Part shown: one piece after another, positions 1 through 12,080 of the stretch | Layout of the letters: every line of letters starts with the position of its first letter | How positions within the stretch are numbered: the first letter of the stretch is position 1 | Translations under genes and position numbers: made by a program | Source: Rhizophagus clarus | Lineage: Eukaryota; Glomeromycota; Glomeromycetes; Glomerales; Glomeraceae | Direction: 5' to 3' | DNA length: 64,000 nucleotides | NCBI GenBank assembly: GCA_015698045.1 | Contig: BLAL01000018.1 | Location: 62,001 to 126,000 of the forward strand | Notes under the pieces: generated by a model | What the model was told of the DNA's origin: nothing | The model's database searches: none | Seen by the model: only the letters and a program-made list of their open reading frames with translations

Positions 1-33
1 TCTGGAAAAAGTTCTTTTAATTGCAGAAGCCAT
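1..33 (-). CDS. Possible 5' end of a gene running off the left edge
   Basis: Read on the minus strand, an ATG at 33-31 opens 11 codons without a stop to the window edge (MASAIKRTFSR). It is preceded by a T-rich leader. The fragment is too short to identify, and an ATG in an AT-rich spacer could be chance. Confidence 0.25.
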   Translation of the reverse strand, partial: MASAIKRTFSR

Positions 34-1321
34 ATTTGAAAAAAAATAATAATCATAAAGAATTATACTAGAATGCGGAACACTTAAAAGTTTGATCCGT
101 AAACTCGGTATTTTATAAATAGTATATGCATGGTTCAACTTTTCTAACTTTATATCGTATGTCATTATAATATGACATAAACACATATAAACAAAGTACT
201 TTATATTCATGATACAATGGAAAACAATTGCCTAAGCTAGTATTTTGCAATATGTTTACGTCCCACCTCGTGCCGCATCTCGCAGATTTAACATTTTTGA
301 TTTTTCCTTGAAAAGCATTTTTGCAGTCTTTATATTACATAATTTACAAATTTATTTTCTTTATACTGAAAGATTTTCACTTGTTTCATTTTTTTACAAT
401 TTGAGGAGGACTCCTATAAACTGACGGTTGCACGATGCACGATGGCAATCAATCCTTCACGTGATACTAAATTAAATTTAGCACATGAATTTATTGTCAT
501 TATATTTCTTTTTGATTGGACATAATTTCACCTATTAAAGCGCAGTAAAAAGTATTAATAAACTTGGCATCAAATTGTCTATTTCCACAACAAGCAATAA
601 AGAAATTTTTAATGAATATGTAAAATCGCTGGTATTTGCAAACTTCGTTTGTTACACATTCGAATAAGGTTATGTATGTACTTAGAATAAATACGCGCAA
701 GAATATAAGGAATACAAAGGATACACTTTTGGATCGATCAGACAAAAGATATCTTCTAAATTACTACTATTATTGAATTGTTAAAACAACATTTAATTGT
801 TGTTATTTAACTATCCATTATCCTTAATGAATTAAAACCTAATTTTATTTCTCTAATCGATTAATTTAGATTTGTTTTCCAAATTACTCCAAGTCTCTGA
901 TATCTGTTTTTATCGTATTTAACAATTTTTTCTGAATACTTTAAGCAAAAGAAATTTATCAGTTATTTTATTATAATTCTTTAAGCATGTTTCTTTTGAA
1001 TCCCTTTTAATCCGCTATTATAAGAAAAAATTTTTATGAAAGATAAGGAAAGAAAGAAACAATACTATAAAAGCTGTACATATATAATCATTTTAATTAG
1101 GAATATCCTCATAAAGCATGATTACGAAAAAGAAAAATAAATGTGAGTGTGAACTTGCTAAAAAAAAAGATTGAAAAAAAAGCATAAAAAATAGTCCTAT
1201 ATTATACCTCAAATTAAAAAAAAAAAATTGGATATTAAAATTCATTTACACAGCTATAAAAGTAATACATCCTATTCCTCCTTCCTTGGTTCCGTGAGTA
1301 TATGATTCATTACGATATCTT
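34..1321. other. AT-rich intergenic region, no gene seen
   Basis: No reading frame with biased composition and no RNA gene were recognised on either strand. The one frame of about 80 codons (500-745, minus) has a composition expected by chance. The segment near 420-470 is less AT-rich and contains CACGTGA, which could belong to the upstream region of the possible left-edge gene. The part nearest 1321 would hold the H2B 3' UTR. Confidence 0.6.
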
Positions 1322-2016
<695 letters not shown>

Positions 2017-2142
2017 TTTGAGTTAAGTTTCAATTATTTTTAAAATATTCGTAAGTAATTCTACGAGATTGAGACCAGTAGTTCGTGAAAAAAACAAACG
2101 TGAAGAAAAGGTTGAGGAGTTAAAAATTAGCAGGTCCCTCAA

Positions 2143-2148
2143 TTTATA
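2143..2148 (-). promoter_or_regulatory. Candidate TATA box of the H2B gene
   Basis: TATAAA on the minus strand, about 127 bp upstream of the H2B start codon. Position and orientation fit, but the region is AT-rich, so chance occurrence is possible. Confidence 0.35.
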
Positions 2149-5100
2149 ATAGTTTATTTTTGGGGTGAAACACACAATTCTGGGGTGTGTTTACAATACG
2201 CGTTATTGCTGTGCCATACGCGTCAGGTGTTATAATGTTATATAATGAAATCGGGGATATGATTCATTATGCAATATGCAATAATATTTAAAGAAAAAAT
2301 TTTGCCCACCTAGTCGATTCCTTATCGGGATGATTGTAATGTTACATATATCAATACAACAATAACCCAACTCTTTTTAGAAAAAAGAAATGTAAGCCAT
2401 GTGTAACAGAATATTACATATATACTTTGCTTTATTGCTTCTTGAACTATTTTTTACATTAATAAATAATGTGATTTTTTTTTTAATCCATAACGAATTA
2501 TTAAAAGTTTTTTTTTATGATTGCAATTTTGTCATATAATATCAATCATAAATAATTATTACATGTATTTTACATATATTATATCTATTATGACAAATAT
2601 TATACAAGAATATACCAAGTAAAATGATATAAAATAATATATTTTTACTAACAATTAATAATATCAATAAAGCAAATGAATCAGAAATTTTCATATTTTA
2701 TATATGTTTCAAAGAATATATATATTATCTAATCTAATAATTAGTCTTTTTAGTTGTTTTTTTATACAGATTACTAATTTTTAGAATATAATTTTTTTTA
2801 ATAAATCTATAATATTGTATACCTTATTTTTTTATATTATATTTATATTAATTGGTTTTATTATAATATAGTGCAAATCAGTATTTAAAATTCAGATTTT
2901 AAATTATATGCAAGATGCATATATGATTTAAAGTTTTTATATACGCAGTTTTTTAAATAACAATATGTAATAAATATTTTTAATTGTAGTAAGTTTAAAG
3001 AAATACAAAATTTTTATATACATAAAATGCACATAAAAATTTTTAATTATATGTAAAATTATAAAAATTTATATATATGTACATTCTGCATATTGAATTT
3101 ATACAAAATAATTATATAAAAATAATTAAAAAATAAATTATTTTAAATAAACTTTCTATTAAATATTATTATTTTTTATATAATAAAATCTATTTTTATT
3201 AAATAGTTTGTAATAAATTTGGCTATTATAAAACAGACTAAAATTATAAAAAATTATATAAGTTTGACAAAAATTTTAGAAAATAAATACAGTCATCCTT
3301 TTTTATAGTCATTCTTCTTAAAACCAAAAAAAATAGGTGTAATTATAAAAAAATCCATATGATATGTTTATAAAATAAGATTTTTTATATATTTATTAAT
3401 ATATTAGATCCAAAATATAGTATATTTATAAAAAGGGATTTTATATGATGTAATTATATAGGATGTAACTATAATCAACTATATAATAAATAAAGACTAA
3501 TGATTATTATTTTACTAGCAAAATTTTTACTAATACTAATTATATAAAAACTTTATTAAAATATATTAGAATTTTAAACATCTTTAAAAAAACGATTTAA
3601 TACCAAATTTAAAGAATCAAAAAATGTATTTTTTATAATTTTCTTATCAATCAATAGTTTAATTTACATAAACTTTTTTTAAAATATAATTCTTAATAAG
3701 ATTTATAAAACAAAAAAATATTTATTCAAATTAAATCAATAGATAACAAAATATTTTAAAAAAATATTATTTAATAACCCTGTTATTATAGTATACTCTA
3801 TTACGTAATTTAGATAAAATTTTTAATTGACTAATTTTAGAATTTTTAACAGTTAATTTTAAATAAAAAATTATTTTTTTAAACTTTATTTACTTTACAA
3901 GTTTAAAAATTTAAAGTTGTATAATTTATTAATTAATCTAAAATTTACATATTTTATTAATTAAAATTAAATTTTATTATTATATACTTTTTTATTTTCA
4001 AAATAAAGAAATATGTTAATAAAAAATTTAAATAATAATAAAAAAAAATTAAAAAATAAAGAGTAATAAAAATAACAAAAAAAAACTAAAAAAAAAAATC
4101 AAAAGTAAAAGGAAATTAAAAAAAAATAAAAATAGTAAAAAGAAAAATAAAAAAGAATAAAAATAATAAGAAAAATAAAAGAAAATAAAATAATAAAGAA
4201 ATAAAAATAAATAAAAAACAAAAGAAATAAAAAAAAAAGTAAAATAAATAAAGTAATGTAAAAGAAATAAAAGAAAACAAAAATAATAAAGAAAAAGTAA
4301 AAGAAAACAAAAACAATAAAAAAAATAAAGTTAATAAAAAAAAATAAAATAAAAAAAAATAAAAAAATAAAAAAAAAAAAAAAAAAGTAAAAATAATAAA
4401 AAAAAATGAAATAAATAATCAAAAAAAAATAGCAAAACAAAAGGAAATTAAAAAAAATGAAAAAATTAAAAAGGAAATAAAAGCAAAAAAAAAAATAAAA
4501 AGCAAATAAATAAAAGAAGTAAAAGAAATAAAAAAATATAAAATAAATTAATAAAAAATAGTAATTAAAAGATAAAAATAAAAAAAATAAAAATAAAAAA
4601 ATACCTTAATATTAATTAAAAGAAAACTAAAAGAATCTAAAAAAAATAAATTAATTAATAAAAAATGTAATATATATAAAAAATAAACATAAGAACAAAT
4701 AAAAAACAAAATAAAAATATAAAATTAGAAATATATATACCTTAATTATAAAATGAAAAAGTCAAAAAGTCTAAAAAAAGTAATATTTTAATAAAAAACA
4801 AATTATAAGAAATAAAAAAACAAAAAAAATATATATCTCAAGTCTTTAATTATAACTAAGCAAAAAATTTAAAAAAAATTATTAAATATCAAATATAACT
4901 GTAAATAAATAAATATTTATATGAATTAATTTTATTTATCTTTAATTATACTTAAATCAAAATATAATATAATACTAAACTACTTTAATTTTTTATATAT
5001 AATATTCTATAGCAGTATTTTTTTTTTTTATAAAAACTATAGTATATCAATTGCTTATTTTATTTATTATAAATTTGTTATATTTTTATTGAAAATTGTT

Positions 5101-5272
5101 TAGAAAACTTATATATATTATATAATTATTAAAATAAAGAAGAGGAATAATTAAAATTTTATATTACACCTATATTAATTATATAATTTATAAATATTAT
5201 AATCTAATTGATTATTAAATCTAATAAGAGAAGGAAAGAGGATAAGGGTTTATAATAAAATAGATATTACAT
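2149..5272. other. AT-rich spacer with no gene seen
   Basis: Upstream DNA of H2B grades into very AT-rich sequence. No coding frame, RNA gene or convincing transposon end was found. From about 4020 to 4860 the plus strand is almost only A with scattered G and T (listed separately). Confidence 0.6.
4020..4860. repeat. A-rich low-complexity tract
   Basis: The plus strand is built of AAAATAAA/AAAAGAAA-like words with very few C. The apparent T-rich reading frames on the minus strand (poly-Phe) are a product of this composition. Within 4590-4860 short CCTTAAT words recur; on the minus strand these read ATTAAGG, like the splice-donor words of the satellite near 39-41 kb. Confidence 0.7.
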
Positions 5273-5618
5273 AATGGGTGTCTTCACAAAATGCGTGATT
5301 GAGATTAAGATTGAGATTAAGAGTTAATCTGGTTTCACAAAAAACATGATTAAGATTAAGATTAATCTCAAGCTGATCGTAATTGAAATTACATATGAAA
5401 TTTCAATCTTACTCATCAAGTAAGATTAGGAACAAAAAATTAACTACCCACAAGTTCCTCTTTTTTTCATATATTTTTCATAATTGTAATATGCATTTAT
5501 TTTATTTAAATACATTTTTTTATGGTTATTTCAAATGTAAAACACAAAATGCGAAATTTTTAAAAATTATTTTTCAACATAAAATAATAAGTTTTTTTTC
5601 TTAGTAAAAAAAAAAAAA

Positions 5619-6650
5619 ATGGAACAAACTCATAAAAATATTAGAAAAGATAAACCTTCAAGAACAAAGTGGAGTGAAAGTGCTATAAAAGCACTATTAT
5701 CTTTCCTTCTTGAACATAAAGACAAGCTTGAAGAGTTAAAATACACACGTGGAACCATCTCTAATTCAGAAAATATTCAATTGTGAAAAAATGCCAAAGT
5801 TTTTCTCCTAACTTTTAACTTTGAACAATCTTATAGTAATATTCAAATTGCTAATAAGTGGAAGAATCTTGTGGACAACTATAAGGTTTTTTTTAAATTA
5901 AATAAAAAAATATTTTAAAATTTTATTAATTATTGATTTTTGATTTTTTTTTTAAAGACACAACTTGCAGAATCAAAGAAGAGTGGCGGTTATCCAATTA
6001 CCATTCAATATAAAGAAGAAATTGAAGCTATTTTGGATAAAAATAGGCCTATATTAAATCCAAAATCTTGTATTGACTCGTGTGAATTTTCATTAAGAAA
6101 AGATGATAATCTCAATATTCAAGAAAATCCACAAGTGGAAACTCCATATGTGATCCCTAAAATTGATAGAAAGCATAAAAACAAGCATAAAAATGATAAT
6201 GCTAACGCTAATTTAGAAGATCAAAATAGAAAAAAATCCAAAAAGTGTGGAAATAACTTAGGAGATATTCTTCAAAATTGGATTGAACAGCAAGAAGTTA
6301 GACAAATAGAACTTGATAAAAAAAGAGAAGAAAAGGAAAAAAAAGAACAAGAACAAAGATTAAAATTACTTCATATGAAGCAGCAATCTGATATGATGCT
6401 GTTTAATATTTTAAATAATCTTTCAAACAGTTTAAATTCTTTACATACGAAGCAAAATCAACTAAACCAGGTGGATAAAGCAAGTCAAGGTATTTAATTT
6501 GTTATGCATGTAGTGTATATTCATGCACATGCGCATGCGTATGCATATATATCATATATCTAAACCCTGATGCATAATATAATACGAACTCATTAAATTT
6601 ATTTTTAATTTACAGATAACTTAGAATTTCCTCAATTTGAATACAAATAA
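5619..6650 (+). pseudogene. Harbinger MYB/SANT-like DNA-binding protein, one nonsense codon
   Basis: In PIF/Harbinger elements this accessory protein binds DNA and brings the transposase to the nucleus and the ends. Exons 5619-5885, 5958-6489 and 6616-6650 join in frame (277 residues) with GT..AG introns. Residues about 12-95 form the SANT/MADF-like helices (RTKWSESAIKALLSFLLEH, later IANKWKNLVDNYKTQLAE, then SGGYP). The C-terminal part is charged and coiled-coil-like (KKREEKEKKEQEQRLK). Codon 56 is TGA (5784-5786) where a Trp is expected in the motif LWKNAKVF, so TGG to TGA is likely. An unrelated single-helix reading cannot be excluded, but the fit with the partner transposase is good. Confidence 0.75.
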
Positions 6651-6746
6651 ACAATTGGTATTGTAATTTTTTTTTGTAATTATAATAAAGAAATTAGGAA
6701 TCTTTAGCAAAATTTATTATTAACACCTTCTCATATTTCTTTGATT

Positions 6747-7958
6747 CTATAAAAAATTACATATTGAATTTCTAATTACATTTCCTTCAAGTGTTTCAGT
6801 GGTATTTAATTCCCTATTTACATCAGTTTCAGTTTCTACTTCATGGTATCGCTCGTCTGGTAGTAAAAAGTCACATCTTTCTTCACAAATATTATGCAAT
6901 ATACAACAAGTAGTTATAATGTGTGATACTATTTCAAATGAAACTTCTGATTTGTTAAGAAGATATCACCATCTACCTTTCAATAAACTGAAAGCCTGTT
7001 CTGCTTTAATTCTTGTTTGTGAATGTTTGCGATTAAAATATGTTTACTCTTAAGTTAATCCTCTACCAATATCTTTATATGGTACTATCAGCCAGCTAAG
7101 ATTCAGATATCTCCCATCACCTAAAATATATTTATTATTAAGATGCATTGTAACTTGATTATTAAATTTATTGTAAAGATTTGAATTTATTAAAATCCTA
7201 CTATCGTACGTAGAACCTGGCCAGCCAACACATATATCTAAAAATTTTTTTTTATGATCAACTACTGCTTGTAAAACAATAGAATAAAATCCCTTTCTAT
7301 TAAAATAGTCAACAGGAAACAAGTGAGATGCTTTAATTGGTATGTGACTACCATCAATAGCGCCAATTACATTAGGAAAATTTCTGGTTATTTTGAATCC
7401 ATTTGTAATTCTATTAACCTCTAATTCTGTAGTTGAAAAAATGATTTTTTCACTTAAAAATTTGGAAATTATTACATCAAAAAATTGTCTTAATGCGTAA
7501 CTTATAGTTAATTCCCCCATTCCAAACTTTTCTCCTATAGATCTAAAACACTCTCCAGTAGCAAGAAACCATAATGAAGCTGCGATTTTTTGTTCTTATG
7601 CAAGCCCAATTATACCAGGTTCATTACTGTTTCTTCTTAAAAGTGGTATTATTTCACAACACAACCATTCAAACGTAAACCTAGTTAATCTAAAATGTCT
7701 TTTAAATTCAAAATCTTGCATATTTAAACATACTTCATTAAACCAATAGTTAGATATTAATCTATTTAATTTTCTCAGTTCATTAATTTCTTTATTATGT
7801 TGTGAGTATAATAAAATTAAAGGCAAAATGTTAAAATCTTCTTCTTCTTGCTCAATTGAATAAAAAGCAATTAAAAGTTCTTCAAGTTCAATATGTTTAA
7901 TAAGTATAATAATTATTATTAAAATAATTATAGTTTGAATTTCATTAATATCGTTCAT
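6747..7958 (-). pseudogene. PIF/Harbinger transposase (DDE_Tnp_4 type), broken
   Basis: This would have been the nuclease that cuts and joins the Harbinger element. From the ATG at 7958 the N-terminal helical region runs to LLRRNSNEPGIIGLA. An in-frame TAA at 7598-7596 follows, and the same frame continues with EQKIAASLWFLATGE. Catalytic-core landmarks are visible: NVIGAIDGSHIPIKA (first Asp), GWPGSTYDSRI (second Asp region) and ILGDGRYLNLSWLIVPYKD. After GRGLT there are two close TAA codons near 7052. The frame then resumes with NRKHSQTRIKAEQAFSLLKG, which holds the catalytic Glu, and a further TGA follows GRW. At least four stops make it a pseudogene. CAA-to-TAA and CGA-to-TGA changes would explain some of them. 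Confidence 0.85.
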
Positions 7959-8594
7959 TACTAAAAAATATTACGACAGAGAAAGATATAAAATTTATAT
8001 TAAAATTTTTAACAGTTAACGTTAGTTAAAAAAATTTAATGAAAACGCGTAATAAGTTGATCATAATTATAGTAGTATATTTTGTGAATCAAGATTTAAG
8101 TGTTAATCTTAATTTCAAGCTAATCTTAATCTCAATCCTAATTTTATCCTAATCACACATTTTGTGAAGACGCCCAATATATGTAATTCTCTTTATAGTA
8201 ATTATAAAAAAAAATAATTATATAATATAAATTTTTATTGTAAAACAATATATATTTTATTTATCTTTTCAATTATTCTAATTATTATTATAATTTTTGT
8301 TTTTTAAGTTTAAAAGTAATGAGATTGCAATTACTTTATTAGTGAATAGGGAGGTATAATTCTATATAAATATACCTGCTAATACAAAAAAAATTACTTC
8401 TAGTTAAAGCAGCACCCCGAACAATATATATATAGGTAACAAAAAAATTTGCTTATTTATCATATAAAATTTTTTTTTAAGTTATATAGAATTTTGCTTA
8501 TTAGAAAGCAAAAAATAAAAAAAGTCGTAATTATAGATGCGTAATAGGGAGTTAAAATTGTTAAAGTTATATATAGATTTTGTGTAGTAAGGGG

Positions 8595-11088
8595 TAGGGA
8601 TGGGCAAAATGCGAAAATTTCACTTTACGATGCGCATAATACGCATAATGCGCATAATGCGTATTATTCGCATTATGCACATGATATATGTAATACCGTT
8701 ATACAGATAAAAAAAAAAAATAATTTCGTTATAAAAACTATTTTATTTATTTATTTTATTTTATTAACAAGATACATCGGAGTCATCATTTTCACTGTCA
8801 TTAAAATTATCTTCTTCACTTTCACTACTACTATTTAACAAATGCTCATCTTCATAATCACTATCTTCGCTTTCTTCACTTTCTTCTAAAACTTGAGTTT
8901 CGTTATCTATATTTCCCCTATTTAATGAAGTATTTTTATCCAGCTCATTTGTAAACACTTTCCATTCTGGTGTTTCTCGTGGCGTTTGTAATTTATAATT
9001 ACTATAAATATACACTAATTTTAAGACGCGATCAGCATTCAACCGGTTTCTTTTTTTATCATGAATATATGCAAATGCTGACCAATTTCTTTCGGATGCA
9101 GCAGACGATGTTGGAATGGATAGAACCTTTTTTGCTACTTGAGTAAGTTCAGGTGCAGAATCACTGAAATTTTCACACCACCAAGTTACAGGATCAATTT
9201 TACCGGCTGTTTCCCAAGCAAGTTTATTTGCAAAAACTCTATTTTTTTCCTTATAATTCAAGATTTGTGTCCAAATAATTACTGCATTATCTGAATAATA
9301 CTTTTGGATAAACAGTGAAATTTTATTCATTGAATCAGAAGTAAGGTGGCGTCCATGAAATGATGGATCAAGCAGGTGCGCAACTTCCATAACAGGGTGG
9401 TAAATCCTTTCCCACCTTTTTTCGATAATATTTTTAATATTATTTCCTGCTACATCAAATACATAGACTTGAGAAAATTAAATTTGATTAGTAATAATTT
9501 TTGTTTATATTTACTAACAAAAAAGAATATTTTACCTGGTGATTCTAATTGATTATGATACCAATCTAGTACTTTAGATAAAGAAGGTGTGTCCGATTCA
9601 AACATAGAAATTCCAATAACAAGTTCATTAAGAACTTTAAGCAGATTATCAACATCTTCCCAAAACTCATCATCTAATACAATACTTTTTATATCATCTT
9701 CAATTCTAACAGTTTGATTACGTGATAATTCTGTAATTGTTAATTCAATAGCAAGTTGATTTACCTGAAGTGAATTAAGACAAATAACTGATGATCCCCA
9801 ACGTGTTTTTACAGGTAATTTAAGTGAGATTCGCCTATCATAATTAGAAAGTTGATATCGTTTCAGGATTGCAGCTGGAACTTGATGTGATTTGAAATAT
9901 TTAACAATTTTCTTTCCATTTTTCATAGTTCTGTCCGCCCAAGGGAGTTTTATAATATCACCAATTAAAAGATTTAAGGAATGAGCTACACAGCCAAGGA
10001 AAACTGCTTTTGGATATTTAATAGCCAAAAGTTTCCATGCTTTTTTCATTGAGGATGCATTATCAGTAATGATTGCTGAAAGTTTAGAATGGTCAATTTT
10101 CGAGATAACTTCATCAAGATCAGCTGCAATATTTTCTCCTGTTTGTTTAATTTTGCCAGTTTGATGAGCAGAAAAAAATACTGGTCTTGGTGTGGTAATT
10201 AAATAATTAGTCCAATGTTCCTGCATCATATTCGACCTAGAAGTTAGAACATTAAATTATATTAGATATTTTTATTGATTTCAGTTAAAATTGTAGTTAA
10301 AAACACCTACCATCCATCGGAAATTAAGCAAATATAATTTGCTGAATTAATCAAATTATTTACTTCATTTTTTGTACTATCATATACCTTGTCAAGTAAT
10401 GTTGTTGATAAAGTTTTTCGTGAAGGTAGTTTAAAACAAGGACGAAGTTTTTGAAAAAGGATTTTAATTGGTTCTAATTCAGATAATGATAAGAATAATC
10501 CACATTGGTAAATTGCTTGTGCAAATAATAATTCACATTCATCTTGTTCTGCTGAAGATATTCTATCAACAAAATTATTTATTGATGTTTGTGATTGTAA
10601 TATAGGTCTTGTAACAGCAGTAGTAATATTGTTTTGCTCTGTGGATAAACGAGAATTATTACGTTGTATTGTGTTAGGTTGAAAATCTGATCCAAAAAAT
10701 CCTTGAAGAGCCGTTATACTTGCTTTTGGACAGGTTTTAAAATGTGCAATACATTTTTTAACTGCAGCATTTACTTCATAATTACAGTATTTACATTGTG
10801 CACGAGCTTGCTGAAAACCAGCCACATGTCCAAGTTTATTAAAGTGCGCCCAAATAGGATTAGCTGGAGGCATTTTAGACGAAGAAAAAAAAATTTTTTT
10901 TTGTGAAGATCTAATGTAATACAAATCTATCTATAAATTCCATTTTTGTTAAACTATAATTCTAGCCGGAATTAAGATAATTTTTACCAAAATTACAATT
11001 TAATAGATTATTGTAAAATTTATTATGCGCATTATGCGCATTATGCGCATCGCATTATGCAACACATAATGCGCATGGCACATCCCTA
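8595..11088. mobile_element. Autonomous-looking hAT transposon
   Basis: The ends are TAGGGATGGGCAAAATGCG on the left and, on the opposite strand, TAGGGATGTGCCATGCG on the right. A perfect 8-bp target duplication GTAAGGGG (8587-8594 and 11089-11096) flanks it. Subterminal clusters of TAATGCGCAT words at both ends (about 8628-8672 and 11024-11075) are likely transposase-binding sites. The single gene inside is an open three-exon hAT transposase. With intact ends, duplication and gene, this is the best candidate in the window for an active or recently active element. Confidence 0.93.
8764..10873 (-). CDS. hAT family transposase (three exons)
   Basis: Cut-and-paste transposase acting on the surrounding hAT ends. 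Exons 10873-10311, 10236-9536 and 9467-8764 join in frame to 655 residues across introns of 74 and 68 bp. N-terminus: a BED-type zinc finger (WAHFNKLG, CKYCNYEV, then H..C in AHFKTCPKA). Middle: SDGWSNMMQEHW made by the first splice, then ITDNASSMKKAW and GCVAHSLNLLIGD, the usual hAT core words including the CxxH region. C-terminus: the hAT dimerisation domain (SIPTSSAASERNWSAFAYIH, then KKRNRLNADRV), followed by an acidic Ser/Glu/Asp tail. No stop or frameshift was found. The start was chosen at MPPANP just before the BED finger; a longer upstream extension in the same frame is possible. Confidence 0.9.
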
Positions 11089-11289
11089 GTAAGGGGTGAT
11101 TTTCATACTATATATATAAGAAAAAATTTTAATTTCACTTGTACTTTTAAAAATTTTTTTAAAAAGATATTTTCTTTTTTCAATATATTATTGATTTTAT
11201 ATACTTTAGTTTTCATAAAATTAAATATTATATTTATAAAAAAATACATTTTTTATAATAATATTCTTTTATTCTTGTTTTTTGTTTAC

Positions 11290-11830
11290 TAAATTTAACT
11301 ATATGTAAAATAAATTTTAGTTGAATGAAATCACTTTTTATATTTAAGTAAAGCTGTTTAGCAATATCAAAAGTATTCGGATCTTAATTTTCTTAAGGTT
11401 AAGTATAATATTTATGAAGAAATTTGTATTTTTCAAACAGTATTAATTTCAAAATATTTTTTTTTTTCTTTTAACTTCAGGACGTAATTACATACTTTGG
11501 TCAAATGAAATCACTTTTTTCTGCTTAAGTAAAGTTGTTCAGCAGGGTCGAATCTACCTACAGTAAATATTTTAGAATAATTGGATTAATATTCGTGGAA
11601 TGCAACCAAGTTTTGTACTTTCAATTATTTATCATTTATTTGATTTTTAATTTTAAAGTGTAATTTTACTATTTTTGGTTAAATGAAATCAACTTCTTGT
11701 GCTTAAGTAAGTTGTTCAGAACGGTTGAAAATAATTGTGCTTTATTTTTTATAACTCTAGGTATAATATTTATTGAAAGGTTAGTATCACTATAACAGTA
11801 TTAATTTTTAAATTTTTAATATTTTGGGTA
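11290..11830. repeat. Tandem array of about three diverged 170-bp units
   Basis: The words TGAATGAAATCACTT, TTAAGTAAAG.TGTT.AGCA and ACAGTATTAATTT recur in the same order about every 170 bp. The array lies inside the 6-bp-duplication element, right of the inserted hAT. No coding frame. Confidence 0.55.
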
Positions 11831-12080
11831 TTTAAATTAAGTTATTTATCACATTAAAATTTATTTGTATTATAATAAATTGTACTATAAATATAAATTT
11901 ATAAGTTATTTATAAAAGTTTTTATATATGTCATAAAATGAGTTGCTTAGCAATATAAAATTTTTGATGTTAGAATAAAATTTTGCTTAGCAGAGTTTAA
12001 AATAATTTGCTTATTGATCATAGTAAAAAATTTGGATTTTAATATGACCTATATATGTATTGTTTGGGGTCCTGTTAAAG

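Larger units (their letters stand above)
5276..8175. mobile_element. Decayed PIF/Harbinger-type DNA transposon
   Basis: Terminal inverted repeats begin GGGTGTCTTCACAAAATG on the left and, on the opposite strand, GGGCGTCTTCACAAAATG on the right. They continue imperfectly through GATTGAGATT-like words. A 3-bp direct repeat AAT (5273-5275 and 8176-8178) flanks the element; a 3-bp duplication is expected for PIF/Harbinger. Two convergent genes lie inside, a MYB/SANT-like gene (plus) and a DDE transposase of the DDE_Tnp_4 type (minus). That is the standard Harbinger pair. Both genes carry stops, so the copy is dead, but the TIRs could still be mobilised by another copy. Confidence 0.85.
8410..12074. 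mobile_element. Non-autonomous element, CAGSACCCC family with 6-bp target duplication
   Basis: The left end reads CAGCACCCCGAACAATA. The right end, on the opposite strand, reads CAGGACCCCAAACAATA, and both continue into TATATAGGT. The target duplication is TTAAAG (8404-8409 and 12075-12080). The same ends and 6-bp duplications recur at 16308-17625 and 38932-41648. An hAT transposon (8595-11088) is inserted inside. The remaining sequence codes for nothing I can see and includes a tandem array near 11300-11830. The superfamily is not assigned; ends beginning CAGG with 6-bp duplications do not match one classic family cleanly. Confidence 0.75.

Noticed and set aside
4099..4440. Long Phe-rich minus-strand reading frames
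   Set aside because: They come from an A-rich plus strand with almost no stop codons possible in reverse; amino-acid composition is fully explained by low complexity.
6799..7053. 84-codon plus-strand frame in the Harbinger element
   Set aside because: It is antisense to the C-terminal part of the transposase pseudogene, which has recognisable catalytic words.
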